A DNA stretch of 64,000 bases from Acidovorax sp. 69 (GTDB lineage Bacteria > Pseudomonadota > Gammaproteobacteria > Burkholderiales > Burkholderiaceae_C): assembly GCF_002797445.1 (NCBI RefSeq), contig NZ_PGEP01000001.1, positions 4,712,501 through 4,776,500 on the forward strand, in the 5' to 3' direction. The translations under genes were made by a program, and so were the position numbers. The notes beneath the pieces are model-generated. The model saw only the letters and a list, made by a program, of their open reading frames with translations. It was not told where the DNA came from and searched no databases. Shown here piece by piece: positions 37,545 to 47,859 of this stretch; within the stretch, counting starts at the first letter, position 1; each line of letters begins with the position of its first letter.

Positions 37545-38837
37545 ATGAAACTGAACCACACGTTCCTCGCCCTGATGGCCGCCGGCCTGTGCAGCCTGCC
37601 CCCCGCAGCCTTTGCGCAGTCCGCCAAGGACTTTGAAGACATGCGCAACGAGCTGAAGGCCTTGCGCGCCGAGCTGAACCAGCTCAAGACCCAGCAGGCA
37701 CAGACGCCCGCCCCCGCCGCTGCGGCCTCGGGCTGGAACGACCGCATCGAAGCCGTCGAACTCAAGCAAAAAGACGCTGTGGTGCTGGGCGACATCCCCG
37801 GCAGCTTCCGCCTGCCCGGCAGCGAGACATCGATCCGCGTGTATGGCTTTGCCGAAGCCAACATGGTCAAGGACTTCAAGGGCACAGCCCCTGGCGACAC
37901 CTTCACCAACCTGATAGAGCAGCCCCTGGGCAGCGCACGCAACGGCAAGACCAGCCTGACCGCACAGACCTCGCGTTTTGGTTTCGAGACCTCCACGCCC
38001 ACCTCGGTCGGCACCTTCAACACCAAGATCGAGGCCGACTTCTACGCCTACTGCGGCGCCGAGTGCAACCGCAATCGCCTGCGCCTGCGCCATGCCTATG
38101 GTGAATACGCGGGCTGGCTGATCGGCCAGACCTGGTCCACCTTCATGGACACGGACAACCTGCCAGAGACCGTGGACTTCAACGGCCCGCCCGGTGCCAC
38201 CTTCCGCCGCCCCACGCAGATCCGCTACACCTACAACAACCCCGACCTGGCCAAGTTCCAGTTCGCGGTGGAAGAGCCCACCGATGGCGCCAAGAGCCCC
38301 AATCTGGTGGCCCGCGTGGACAAGGCCTATGACTGGGGCAACGTGAACGCCCGCCTGATGTCGCACGAACAGCGCGTGAGCGGTGTGTCCAAGCGCGGCA
38401 TGGGCTTTGGCCTGGGAGCGGGCTACAAGATCACCGGCACCACCACGCTGATGGCGCAGTACACACGCCTGGACGGCGACGGCGATGGTGCCTACCTGGT
38501 GGGAACCAACTACCCCGTGCTCGACGGCGGCACGGTACGCCTCGACAAGTCGCACGGCGTGGTACTGGGCCTTGCCAACGTGTTCAGCGAGAAGCTGCGT
38601 GGCACCGTCTCGCTGGGCATGGTGCGCTCGCGCAACAAGCTGGGCGACGCCTATGTGAACGCCTACGGCGCCGAAGGCAACCACAAGCTCTACCAATGGC
38701 ACGCTGGCATGTATTACCTGCCGATCAAGAACGTGGAGCTGGGCGGCGAGCTGGTTGGTGGCCGCCGCACAACCTTTGACGGCCAGCAGGGCGAGATGCT
38801 GCGACTGAACCTGCAGGCACGCTACCTGTTCAACTGA
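37545..38837 (+). CDS. DcaP-like trimeric outer-membrane porin
   Basis: 430-residue porin with signal peptide (about 1-24, ending AAFAQ). A short N-terminal coiled coil (DFEDMRNELKALRAELNQLK) follows, as in DcaP of Acinetobacter, where it extends into the periplasm. The barrel starts RVYGFAEANMVKDF and ends LRLNLQARYLFN with terminal phenylalanine-Asn, close to the usual C-terminal aromatic signal. DcaP porins favour negatively charged small molecules such as dicarboxylates. ATG 37545 follows CCGGAG; GTG 37539 is alternative. Its position after the ABC genes suggests a joint uptake route. A strong terminator follows. Confidence 0.88.
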   Translation: MKLNHTFLALMAAGLCSLPPAAFAQSAKDFEDMRNELKALRAELNQLKTQQAQTPAPAAAASGWNDRIEAVELKQKDAVVLGDIPGSFRLPGSETSIRVYGFAEANMVKDFKGTAPGDTFTNLIEQPLGSARNGKTSLTAQTSRFGFETSTPTSVGTFNTKIEADFYAYCGAECNRNRLRLRHAYGEYAGWLIGQTWSTFMDTDNLPETVDFNGPPGATFRRPTQIRYTYNNPDLAKFQFAVEEPTDGAKSPNLVARVDKAYDWGNVNARLMSHEQRVSGVSKRGMGFGLGAGYKITGTTTLMAQYTRLDGDGDGAYLVGTNYPVLDGGTVRLDKSHGVVLGLANVFSEKLRGTVSLGMVRSRNKLGDAYVNAYGAEGNHKLYQWHAGMYYLPIKNVELGGELVGGRRTTFDGQQGEMLRLNLQARYLFN

Positions 38838-38857
38838 CCGCGTTGGTGGATGCAGGC

Positions 38858-38889
38858 GGGCTGACTGGGCAACCAGTCAGCCCTTTTTT
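38858..38889 (+). terminator. Rho-independent terminator of the ABC-porin operon
   Basis: GGGCTGACTGG-GCAA-CCAGTCAGCCC followed by six T residues: an 11-bp perfect stem with a stable GCAA tetraloop. It starts 20 bases after the porin stop and precedes the EamA gene, separating the two transcription units. Confidence 0.93.
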
Positions 38890-38911
38890 CCTTTTTGTCT
38901 CCGTCTCTTTC

Positions 38912-39799
38912 ATGCGCTCAGAACGTTTTGGCCTCATGGCCCTGCTGGTGGTCACGGTGGTGTGGGGCACCACCTTCCCCGCCATGAAGCTGCTGTCCAC
39001 CCAGCTCGATGCGCTGCAGATCATCTGGCTGCGTTTTGCGATTGCGCTCGTGGTGCTGCTGCCCCTGTGGCGCGGCATGCACCGCCAAGAGCGGCGCTGG
39101 GGCTGTGCGCTGGGGCTGCTGCTGTTTCTGGCGTTCTGGCTGCAGATCGAAGGGCTGGCGCGTACCAGCAGCAACCGCAATGCCTTTGTCACGGGCCTCA
39201 ACGTGCTGGTGGTGCCGCTGATTGCCATGCTGGCCCTGGGCCGCCGCTATGGCTGGCAGCTGTGGGCGGCGTGCGCCATGGCGTTTGCGGGCATGGCATT
39301 GATGTTCCATGAAAACGAGCCCTGGAACCTGGGCGATACGCTCACCCTGACCAGCACGGTGTTCTATGCGCTGTACATCCTGGCACTGGAAGAGTGTGCA
39401 CGCCGCACCAGCGCGGCCCCGCTGCGCGCCACGCGCATGGCGGCCGCGCAGGCCCTGGTGATGTGCGGCGCCGCCACCGTGCTGCTGTGGGGACGCGATG
39501 GCCACATGGACTGGTTGCCTGCCCTCATCCGGCTGGACCACACTGCCCAGCTGGCCCTGCTGTATCTGGGCCTGCTGGCCAGCGTGGTGGTGGTCACGCT
39601 GCAGGCCTGGGGCCAGCAGCGGGTGGACGCCATGCGCAGCGCCATCGTCTTCGGTCTGGAGCCCGTGTTTGCCGCATTGACGGCCTGGGTCCTGCTGGGC
39701 GAAAGCCTGGGCTGGGCAGGCAGTGGCGGCGCGGCGCTGATCGTCGCGGCGCTGGTGGTGAGCCAGCTGCCGCCCGCCCGCAAGGTGCAAGCAGCCTGA
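38912..39799 (+). CDS. EamA/DMT family transporter
   Basis: 295-residue inner-membrane exporter with ten predicted helices in two EamA repeats. Features are VVTVVWGTTFPAMKLLST, then FWLQIEGLARTSSNRNAFVTGLNVLVVP in the first, and QQRVDAMRSAIVFGLEPVFAALTAWVLLGE in the second. DMT exporters release metabolites or drugs; the substrate is not deducible. ATG 38912 (MRSERFGLM) is chosen since the longer frame from 38843 overlaps the terminator hairpin. Confidence 0.92.
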   Translation: MRSERFGLMALLVVTVVWGTTFPAMKLLSTQLDALQIIWLRFAIALVVLLPLWRGMHRQERRWGCALGLLLFLAFWLQIEGLARTSSNRNAFVTGLNVLVVPLIAMLALGRRYGWQLWAACAMAFAGMALMFHENEPWNLGDTLTLTSTVFYALYILALEECARRTSAAPLRATRMAAAQALVMCGAATVLLWGRDGHMDWLPALIRLDHTAQLALLYLGLLASVVVVTLQAWGQQRVDAMRSAIVFGLEPVFAALTAWVLLGESLGWAGSGGAALIVAALVVSQLPPARKVQAA

Positions 39800-39826
39800 A
39801 AAGGCCCCAACGCCAAAAACACAGTG

Positions 39827-39874
39827 AAAATAGGCTGCAGCGCTTGATTCATAAGCGTCAAAAGCTATCAAAAC
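39827..39874. repeat. Palindromic repeat family 1
   Basis: AAAATAGGCTGCAGCGCTTG, ATTCATAAGCG, AAAGCTATCAAAAC follow the family order. The core CAGCGCTTGATTCATAAGCG is shared with the copy at 26.1 kb. It lies between the EamA gene and a convergent lipoprotein gene. Confidence 0.75.
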
Positions 39875-39929
39875 AGGAGCATCTCCCAGCACTCTACGCT
39901 GTGGGGCCTCTCCGCGCGCGGGGGTAGCC

Positions 39930-41009
39930 CTACACCTGCGTGACCAACCCCACCATCTTCACCACCTCCAGATCACGCCCCTTGACCGAGGCCAGTTCGG
40001 CACGCAGGCGGTCATTGTTCCAGCGCTCATCCGGTGCACCGCTGAGGTACCAGTTGGAGCCGTTGTCAGCCAACAGCATTCCATAGGTTTTGAGCGCCGT
40101 CAGGATGGCCTGGGCCTCGGGGCTGAAAGTGGCGGGAATGGCGTAGCTCGCTTTCAACCGCACCCGCATGCCCATAGGCGGCAGGTTGGCGTCGGTGCTG
40201 GAGGATGCGTAGTGCGTGGCCGGCGGCACAAACGCCCGGCGCGTTCGCGCCGCCGTGAAGCGCAGGGCGTGGCAGATGCCGCCCGCGCCATTCACCGCTT
40301 CGTCATACCGCACCAGTCCGGGAAAGATGGGCAGCCCGGCGGCATCGGCGCTGGTCCAACCGCTCTTCGCGGTCGGCCGCACGTTGTTGCTGTCGAGGTG
40401 AAACACCGCACCGACATCGGCCTGCCAGTGATCCCCGCTCACAAAGGCACGCCCGAGTTCATACAGCCGTTGGTTGTCCCGATCGATCACCAGCACATGC
40501 CGGTCGCCATCCTGCCCCGGCGCCCCTTCAACGGACGTGTCCAGCGGAATCGGGAGCGGGCCGGGGTCGCTTTCGTCCTGATACGCCCGGTAGTCGATCG
40601 CCACCTTGGCCTGTGCGCTTGAAACCACGCGGTACGGAATACCCATGGGCGAACCTTCCCACAGGCCGGCGCCGAAGTCGCGGTACAGGCCCGTGTCGGC
40701 ACCGATGCCGGCGATCAGACGCTCGGAGTTGGGGTCCACTTCGGCAGCGCTGATGTCGGCGTTCCAGGGGTTATCTGCGGGGAACGGGATGGCGCCGTTG
40801 AGCGCAGCACCGGCGCCCAGACTGGCGCGCTCGAGGTTGCCGTAGACCACCCCACCGCCGGGTGGCTGCAGTGGGAGCGAAGGCGTTGACGGCGCGGCAG
40901 GGCCGACGGGGCTTGAAGGACTGGCAGGCGTATCGCCGCCCCCTCCGCCACAGGCGGTGAGCCACAAGACAGGAAGGGCCCCGAGGGCCCGGCGGCGTTG
41001 GCGTTGCAT
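39930..41009 (-). CDS. Putative lipoprotein of unknown function
   Basis: 359-residue exported protein. A short leader (RRALGALPVLWLTAC) ends in a lipobox with Cys20, then a GGGGGD linker and a proline-rich spacer to about residue 50. The globular part contains FPADNPWNADISAAEVDPNSERLI, GIPYRVVSSAQAKV, HVLVIDRDNQRLYELGRAF, GLVRYDEAVNGAGGICHALRFT and DERWNNDRLRAELASVKG. I do not recognise the family, though such proteins occur in soil proteobacteria. It sits between the EamA gene and the mre/mrd cluster, where rodA would usually be, with a gap of 145 bases. Confidence 0.8.
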   Translation of the reverse strand: MQRQRRRALGALPVLWLTACGGGGGDTPASPSSPVGPAAPSTPSLPLQPPGGGVVYGNLERASLGAGAALNGAIPFPADNPWNADISAAEVDPNSERLIAGIGADTGLYRDFGAGLWEGSPMGIPYRVVSSAQAKVAIDYRAYQDESDPGPLPIPLDTSVEGAPGQDGDRHVLVIDRDNQRLYELGRAFVSGDHWQADVGAVFHLDSNNVRPTAKSGWTSADAAGLPIFPGLVRYDEAVNGAGGICHALRFTAARTRRAFVPPATHYASSSTDANLPPMGMRVRLKASYAIPATFSPEAQAILTALKTYGMLLADNGSNWYLSGAPDERWNNDRLRAELASVKGRDLEVVKMVGLVTQV

Positions 41010-41127
41010 GTCTTCTCCGGTGCGTGGCGATCTGGCTCGGTAGGCCCCTGCGGGGGGCGGGCGGATTCTGCCGCAGAAGAAGCGAACGACCTGTTAGGAG
41101 ATGTTCACGGCCCCCAAGGGGCCAGGG

Positions 41128-41146
41128 GCAGGTTCTCAGAACCTGC
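41128..41146. other. Short hairpin after mrdA
   Basis: GCAGGTTC-TCA-GAACCTGC is a perfect 8-bp stem ending nine bases from the mrdA stop on the minus strand. It lacks a T-run, so it may be a weak or Rho-dependent transcript end for the mre operon. Confidence 0.45.
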
Positions 41147-41154
41147 TGGCGTTC

Positions 41155-43095
41155 TCAAGGCAACGGCAATGCCACGTCGGCCGCCCGGCGCGGCTTGCCC
41201 ATGGGGGCCGCCGCCTGCCCCTTCTGTACCGCCGCAATGTCTTCCTCGCTGGGGTACTCCCCCAGCAGCCAGTAGTCAAACACCCGCCGTGCAATGGGCG
41301 CGGCATGTGCGGCGCCAAAGCCCGAGTTTTCGACAATCACCGCCAGCGCTATCGTGGGTTCTTCAGCGGGCGCAAAAGCCGCAAAGAGGGAATGGTCGCG
41401 CTGGTGCTCCTCCAGCGCTTTCGCGTTGTACTTCACGTTCTGGCCCATTGTCACGGCCTGGGCCGTCCCCGTTTTTCCCGCCGAGGTGTAGGGAGCCCCC
41501 ATGAACACGCGTGTGCCCGTCCCGCCCTTGTTCACGGCCACAAGGGCGTTGCGTACCAGTTCCACATGCTTGGGCTGAAAGCCCAGGTTCAGACCGGGAG
41601 GCTGGATGATTTCAGTCACCACCCCCGTCACTGCATTCTTCACCGCTTTGGCCATGTGGGGCCGGTAGCGCGTGCCTCCGTTGGCCAGCGTGGCCTCCGC
41701 CAGCGCCAGTTGCAGCATGGTGAAGTTGTTGTAGCCCTGGCCAATGCCCAAGGACACGGTCTCGCCGGGGAACCAACGTTTCATGTCAGCGCGTTTGTAG
41801 GTGTTGCGCTTCCACTCCGTGCTGGGCAAGGTCCCGCGTACCTCGCCATTGAGGTCGATGCCTGTGGACTGCCCAAAGCCCAGCGGCTTCATGAAGTCAT
41901 GGATGGCGTCCACACCCATGTCCACGGCCAGCGAGTAGAAGTAGGTGTTGCTGGAGAACTGGATCGCGCGGTGCATGTCCACGCCACCCAACCCACCCTC
42001 GTGGCTTCGGAAGGTGTGCCCGCCAAAGGTGTAGAAGCCCGGGTCGTTGACCACCATGCTGGGCGATCGCTTGCCCAATTGCAGCGCACCGAGCGCCATG
42101 AAGGGCTTGTAGGTCGAGCCCGGCGGATAAGTGCCACGCAACGCACGGTTGAGCAGGGGCTTGTCGATAGATTCGTTCAGTGCCGCCCAATTCTCGACAT
42201 CGATGCCCTCCACAAACAGGTTGGGGTCAAACGTCGGCTTGCTCACCAGTGCCAGGATTTCGCCATTGCGCGGGTCGATGGCCACCAGCGCACCGCGGCG
42301 GCTGCCGTACAGCTCTTCAATGAGCTTTTGCAGCTTGATGTCGATCGACAGCATGACGCTGTCGCCCGGCGTGGCCGCATGGCTCGACAGCTTGCGCACG
42401 GCACGGCCACCTGCCGAGGTCTCCATTTGCTCAACCCCGGTGCCACCGTGCAAGGCAGACTCAAAACTCTGCTCGATCCCCAGTTTGCCGATGTATTCAG
42501 TGCCGCGGTAGTTGGCCTCGTCTTCCGAATCCTGGATGCGCGCCTTCTCGTTCTGGTTGATGCGGCCGATGTACCCGATGGCGTGGCTCGCCACATCCCC
42601 CAGCGGGTAGTTGCGGAACAGGCGCGCCTTGATGTCCACACCCGGGAAGCGATAGCGCTGCGCCGTAAAACGCGCCACTTCCTGGTCGGTCAGGCGGGTG
42701 CGGATGGGCAAGGATTCGAAATTGCGCGACTCTTCCATGAGGCGCTTGAAGCGGCGGCGGTCACGGGCCTGGATATCGACCACCTTCGACAGCTCGTCGA
42801 TGGTTTCGTCGAGCACCCCGGCCCGCGAGGGCGTGATCTCCAGCGTGTAGGCCGAGTAATTCGTGGCCAGCACCACCCCGTTGCGGTCCAGGATGAGCCC
42901 CCGGTTGGGAACAATGGGTACCACGGCAGTGCGGTTGCTCTCCGCTTGCGCTGCGAGGTCTTCGTGGCGCACCACCTGCAAGAACACCAACCGGGCCACC
43001 ACCAGGCAGAACGCAGCCAACACCAACAGGCCCACTACGACGGCGCGGACACGAAAGCGCGAAGCGTCGGCCTCGCTGCTGCGCAGCTCTGTCAC
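41155..43095 (-). CDS. mrdA: Penicillin-binding protein 2 (elongation transpeptidase)
   Basis: 646-residue class B PBP that cross-links peptidoglycan in the elongasome. One N-terminal helix (about 16-41), a pedestal region, then the transpeptidase domain: active-site STYK with Ser327 and Lys330, SSN (381-383) and KTG (541-543) in SAGKTGTAQ. Length is normal. The start is GTG 43095, giving MTELRSSEADASRFRVRAV, typical of beta-proteobacterial MrdA; TTG 43119 or GTG 43104 are alternatives. It follows mreD, separated by 85 bases. RodA, its usual partner and neighbour, is not in the window. Confidence 0.95.
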   Translation of the reverse strand: MTELRSSEADASRFRVRAVVVGLLVLAAFCLVVARLVFLQVVRHEDLAAQAESNRTAVVPIVPNRGLILDRNGVVLATNYSAYTLEITPSRAGVLDETIDELSKVVDIQARDRRRFKRLMEESRNFESLPIRTRLTDQEVARFTAQRYRFPGVDIKARLFRNYPLGDVASHAIGYIGRINQNEKARIQDSEDEANYRGTEYIGKLGIEQSFESALHGGTGVEQMETSAGGRAVRKLSSHAATPGDSVMLSIDIKLQKLIEELYGSRRGALVAIDPRNGEILALVSKPTFDPNLFVEGIDVENWAALNESIDKPLLNRALRGTYPPGSTYKPFMALGALQLGKRSPSMVVNDPGFYTFGGHTFRSHEGGLGGVDMHRAIQFSSNTYFYSLAVDMGVDAIHDFMKPLGFGQSTGIDLNGEVRGTLPSTEWKRNTYKRADMKRWFPGETVSLGIGQGYNNFTMLQLALAEATLANGGTRYRPHMAKAVKNAVTGVVTEIIQPPGLNLGFQPKHVELVRNALVAVNKGGTGTRVFMGAPYTSAGKTGTAQAVTMGQNVKYNAKALEEHQRDHSLFAAFAPAEEPTIALAVIVENSGFGAAHAAPIARRVFDYWLLGEYPSEEDIAAVQKGQAAAPMGKPRRAADVALPLP

Positions 43096-43180
43096 AGCCG
43101 CCACCCCGCAGAGGCGCAAAGCCCGCCGGACTCAGCGCACACCAGAGAAGATGGCCAGAAAAAACGGACGCAAGGCATGG

Positions 43181-43699
43181 TCACAAGGGTCGGTTCTGAT
43201 CGCTGTCGGGCGGACGGCGCTGGGGCGCCAGCAGCACCCAGCTGGCCATGGGCCAAAGGAGCGCTTCCAGCAAGGGCGCCAAGAAGCTCCACAGCCCCGG
43301 GAATATGCCCCCGGAAACCATGCGCAGCAACAGCTCGACGGCGTGGGCCACTGCAAACAAGGGAAACACCTGCAGCGCCTGCGAGGGGACACTGAACCAC
43401 AACAACCGGCGGTGAATGGCGATGGCCCCAAAGGACAACACGGTGTAAGACAAGGCATGTTGCCCCAACAGGGCCGATTGGCTCACGTCCATGCACAGCC
43501 CCAGCACGAAGGCGGCCCCCATGCCGATGCGCAGTGGCTGGTGCACACCCCAAAAGACGAGCAACACCATGAGCAGGTCGGGCATCCAGACGACGCGGCC
43601 CAGCGGCAGCATGTTGATGGCCAGGCCCGCCACCAGACTGGCCCAGATAAACACCGGATTCACCGGCATCAGCAGGGGCTCACCACGCGGCATGATCAT
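43181..43699 (-). CDS. mreD: Rod shape-determining protein MreD
   Basis: 172-residue inner-membrane protein with about six helices: NPVFIWASLVAGLAINMLP, PDLLMVLLVFWGVHQP, GAAFVLGLCMDVSQSALLGQHAL and others. The LGQHALSYTVLS block is typical. It links MreC to the cytoplasmic MreB filament in the elongasome. The start at 43699 follows a strong AAAGGAGG site. The longer frame to 43942 overlaps mreC. It follows mreC by 31 bases. Confidence 0.93.
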   Translation of the reverse strand: MIMPRGEPLLMPVNPVFIWASLVAGLAINMLPLGRVVWMPDLLMVLLVFWGVHQPLRIGMGAAFVLGLCMDVSQSALLGQHALSYTVLSFGAIAIHRRLLWFSVPSQALQVFPLFAVAHAVELLLRMVSGGIFPGLWSFLAPLLEALLWPMASWVLLAPQRRPPDSDQNRPL

Positions 43700-43730
43700 G
43701 GCGGACCTCCTTTCACAGGGGCGGACTGGG

Positions 43731-44654
43731 TCACTTGCGGCCTCCCCGTTTGGTTGCGGGCGTCGGATGCACCGGTTCGGGACGCGGCAGTTCGTTGTCG
43801 GCCAACGGCTTGAGGACCACCACATGGCGTGCGCCCTGCACCTGGGCCAGCGGTACGCAGTAAATGCGCGCAAAGGCAGAGTCGGCCCGGCGTTCCACGC
43901 GCACCACCCGCGCCACGGGCAAGCCCGGCGGGTACAGGCCATCCACGCCGCTGGTGGTCAGCAAGTCGTCTTCGCGGATGTCGGCGTTGGCAGGCATGAA
44001 ACGCAACTCCATGCCTCCTCCGTGCCCTGCCACAGGATCGCCATACGCCACACCGCGTACACCGGTGCGGATGTTCAGGACAGGAATGGCTTGATCACGG
44101 TCTACCAGCAGGGTGACTTCACTCACCAGAGGGAATACACGCGTCACCTGACCCAACACACCCACTTCGTCCATGACGGGAGAGCCCAACTCTACGCCGC
44201 CCACTTGCCCCCGGTCCAGTACCACACGGCGCGTGTACGGATCTGCGGTGTCGTAAATCACCTCGGCAGGCTGGGCAGGCGTTTCAAGCCGGTCACGCAG
44301 CGCCAGCAATTTGCGCAACCGCCCGTTTTCCAGGGCCAGTTGCTCCGCCTGGTTGGCGCGCTGGCCCATCAAGGTCATCTTCTTGCGCGCAGCATCAAGG
44401 TCTTCCTGTGCCGCTTTCAACGACTGGAAATAGCCAGAGCCGTGGCTCGCAAACTCCACGGGCTTGAGCATCAGCCATTGAACCGGGTACAACACCGTCG
44501 ACACTGCCTGGCGAAAAGGCCCGGTGAGCTGGAATCGCGCATCGGCCACCATCAGAAACAAGGCCAGCGCACTGAACACAGCCAAACGCGACAGGGCCGA
44601 AGGGCCCTGTTTGAAGAAAGGGGGAGCGCTGCGCTCCAGGGTACCGAGTGGCAT
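43731..44654 (-). CDS. mreC: Rod shape-determining protein MreC
   Basis: 307-residue bitopic protein. One N-terminal helix (about 23-38), a coiled coil (FQSLKAAQEDLDAARKKMTLMGQRANQAEQLALENGRLRKLL) and the beta-rich periplasmic domain with EVTLLVDRDQAIPVLNIRTGVRG and LTTSGVDGLYPPGLPVARV are all seen. It organises PBP2 and the elongasome in the periplasm. The C-terminal tail (PRPEPVHPTPATKRGGRK) is basic and proline-rich. It follows mreB after a 130-base spacer with a terminator-like hairpin. Confidence 0.96.
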   Translation of the reverse strand: MPLGTLERSAPPFFKQGPSALSRLAVFSALALFLMVADARFQLTGPFRQAVSTVLYPVQWLMLKPVEFASHGSGYFQSLKAAQEDLDAARKKMTLMGQRANQAEQLALENGRLRKLLALRDRLETPAQPAEVIYDTADPYTRRVVLDRGQVGGVELGSPVMDEVGVLGQVTRVFPLVSEVTLLVDRDQAIPVLNIRTGVRGVAYGDPVAGHGGGMELRFMPANADIREDDLLTTSGVDGLYPPGLPVARVVRVERRADSAFARIYCVPLAQVQGARHVVVLKPLADNELPRPEPVHPTPATKRGGRK

Positions 44655-44751
44655 GGTGCGCAGCGGTCAGAATCTGCCGCGCGGAGGGGGCTCCGCAGGC
44701 GTGTGCTCAAGAAGAAGCATTGGAGCGGGGGCAGTCATGCAGTTCAGAGCG

Positions 44752-44777
44752 AAAAAAGTGCCTGCAGGATACAGGCA
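44752..44777 (-). terminator. Intercistronic terminator after mreB
   Basis: Minus-strand TGCCTG-TATCCTG-CAGGCA is followed, after one C, by six T residues. A 6-bp stem is modest, so partial termination is likely. This would let MreB be made in excess over MreC, MreD and PBP2. Confidence 0.6.
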
Positions 44778-44784
44778 AGGGAAG

Positions 44785-45828
<1,044 letters not shown>

Positions 45829-46045
45829 TCAAAAATCCTCTCAGGCACGGCATGCACGTCGGCCTGCCATCGCCGGGTGTGTCAGGGAGTGGGTGGGGGT
45901 CAAATATCGCTTTTTTCGCACAAAAACCGGCCGTTAGGAGGGTATTGCGGCAAAGCCGGGATAATACCCCATCCCCTGTGAATAACTCCCTCCGGCGCGG
46001 CCCGGATCACAGCTTTACGTCTGGTTTCTTTAGATTCTCCTCCCT

Positions 46046-46345
46046 ATGGCACTGACCCCCCAGGACATCGGCCGCATTGCCAATTTGGCGCGGCTTGAGC
46101 TGACCCCCTCCGAAAGTGAGCGCATGCTCACCCAGATCAATGGTTTCTTTGACATCGTGGAACAGATGCGGGCTGTGGATACCTCGGGCGTCACGCCCCT
46201 GGCGCACCCCGTGGCCGCCATTCAGGATGTCACACTCCGCCTGCGCGAGGACGTGGCCAGCGAGCCCAACCAGCGCGAAGCCAACCAGCAAAGTGCCCCC
46301 GCCGTAGAACGCGGCCTGTTCCTCGTCCCCAAAGTGATCGAGTGA
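46046..46345 (+). CDS. gatC: Glutamyl-tRNA(Gln)/aspartyl-tRNA(Asn) amidotransferase subunit C
   Basis: 99-residue small subunit that wraps GatA and GatB and stabilises them. The N-terminus [21 protein letters not shown] and middle [26 protein letters not shown] match the family. It is first of gatC-gatA-gatB; gatA begins 7 bases after its stop. The GatCAB enzyme converts Glu-tRNA(Gln) and/or Asp-tRNA(Asn) to the correct amides, replacing missing synthetases. Confidence 0.97.
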   Translation: MALTPQDIGRIANLARLELTPSESERMLTQINGFFDIVEQMRAVDTSGVTPLAHPVAAIQDVTLRLREDVASEPNQREANQQSAPAVERGLFLVPKVIE

Positions 46346-46352
46346 GGACCGC

Positions 46353-47858
46353 ATGAGCACTACAACGACCAACAAAGCCCTGCACGACCTGGGCGTTGCC
46401 GAGCTGGCAGTCGGCCTGCGCGACAAACAATTTTCTGCCGTCGAAGCCGCCCAGCATTTCCTGGCCCGCGCCAAAGCGCACCAGAACCTGGGCGCCTACG
46501 TCGCGCTGAACGAAGACATCACCCTGGCCCAGGCCAAGGCCGCTGATGCGCGCATTGCCGCAGGCACGGCGGGCGCACTGCAAGGTGTGCCGATTGCCCA
46601 CAAGGACATCTTCGTCACGCGCGATTTCCCCAGCACTGCCGGTTCCAAAATGCTGGCGGGCTACCAATCACCCTTTGACGCCACCGTGGTGAGCAAGCTG
46701 GCGGACGCGGGTGCTGTGACGCTGGGCAAGCTCAACTGCGATGAGTTTGCGATGGGTTCGTCCAACGAAAACTCGGCCGTGGCCCCCGTGGGCTTTGACG
46801 CCCCGGCCCCCGTGCGCAACCCATGGGACACCCACCGCATCCCCGGCGGCTCATCAGGCGGCAGCGCCGTGGCCGTGGCAGCGCGCCTGGCCCCAGCAGT
46901 GACCGGCACCGACACGGGCGGCTCCATCCGCCAGCCCGCATCGTTCTGCGGCATCACCGGCATCAAGCCCACCTATGGCCGCGCGAGCCGCTACGGCATG
47001 ATCGCGTTCGCGTCCAGCCTCGACCAGGCGGGCCCGATGGCACGCAGCGCCGAAGACTGCGCACTGCTGCTGTCCGCCATGTGCGGCCCGGACCCGGACC
47101 GCGACTCCACCTCGCTCGACGAGCCTGCAGAAAATTTCAGCGCCCAGCTGAACAACAGCATGGAAGGCCTGCGCATCGGCATCCCCGCCGAGTTCTTTGG
47201 CGAAGGCCTCGCGCCCGATGTGCGCGCCGCCGTGGATGCCGCATTGAAGGAATACGAAAAGCTCGGCGCCAAGCTGGTGCCCATCAGCCTGCCGCGCACC
47301 GAGTTGTCCATCCCGGTGTACTACATCATTGCACCGGCAGAAGCATCGTCCAACCTCTCCCGCTTTGACGGCGTGAAGTTCGGCCACCGCGCCAAGGACT
47401 ACACCGATCTGGTGGACATGTACAAAAAGACCCGCGCCGAAGGTTTTGGCGACGAGGTCAAGCGCCGCATCATGATCGGCGCCTATGTGCTGAGCCATGG
47501 CTACTACGACGCCTACTACCTGCAAGCGCAGAAGATCCGCCGCATGATCGCCGACGACTTCCAGAACGCCTTCAAGAGCTGCGACGTCATCGCCGGCCCC
47601 GTGGCCCCCACGGTGGCCTGGAAACTGGGCGACCACGGTAACGACCCACTGGCCGACTACCTGGCCGACATCTTCACGCTGCCGGCATCACTGGCAGGTC
47701 TGCCGGGCATGAGCGTGCCTGCCGGTTTCGGCGAAGGTGGAATGCCCGTGGGCTTGCAACTCATCGGCAACTATTTCCAGGAAGCCCGCCTTCTGAACGC
47801 TGCGCACCGCCTGCAGCAAGCCACCGATTTCCACCTCCGCCGTCCGGAGGGCTTCTGA
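46353..47858 (+). CDS. gatA: Asp/Glu-tRNA amidotransferase subunit A
   Basis: 501-residue amidase-signature enzyme that releases ammonia from glutamine. The Ser-cisSer-Lys triad is complete: Lys84 in VPIAHKDIF, cis-Ser167 in GGSSGGSA and nucleophile Ser191 in TGGSIRQPA. Ammonia passes through the complex to GatB. Length and motif order are standard. It lies between gatC and gatB, separated by 7 and 1 bases, so all three are translated from one message. Confidence 0.98.
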   Translation: MSTTTTNKALHDLGVAELAVGLRDKQFSAVEAAQHFLARAKAHQNLGAYVALNEDITLAQAKAADARIAAGTAGALQGVPIAHKDIFVTRDFPSTAGSKMLAGYQSPFDATVVSKLADAGAVTLGKLNCDEFAMGSSNENSAVAPVGFDAPAPVRNPWDTHRIPGGSSGGSAVAVAARLAPAVTGTDTGGSIRQPASFCGITGIKPTYGRASRYGMIAFASSLDQAGPMARSAEDCALLLSAMCGPDPDRDSTSLDEPAENFSAQLNNSMEGLRIGIPAEFFGEGLAPDVRAAVDAALKEYEKLGAKLVPISLPRTELSIPVYYIIAPAEASSNLSRFDGVKFGHRAKDYTDLVDMYKKTRAEGFGDEVKRRIMIGAYVLSHGYYDAYYLQAQKIRRMIADDFQNAFKSCDVIAGPVAPTVAWKLGDHGNDPLADYLADIFTLPASLAGLPGMSVPAGFGEGGMPVGLQLIGNYFQEARLLNAAHRLQQATDFHLRRPEGF

Positions 47859-47859
47859 C

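Noticed and set aside
36933..38702. 589-residue minus-strand open frame over the ABC ATPase and porin
   Set aside because: Spans two real genes antisense, no recognisable domain.
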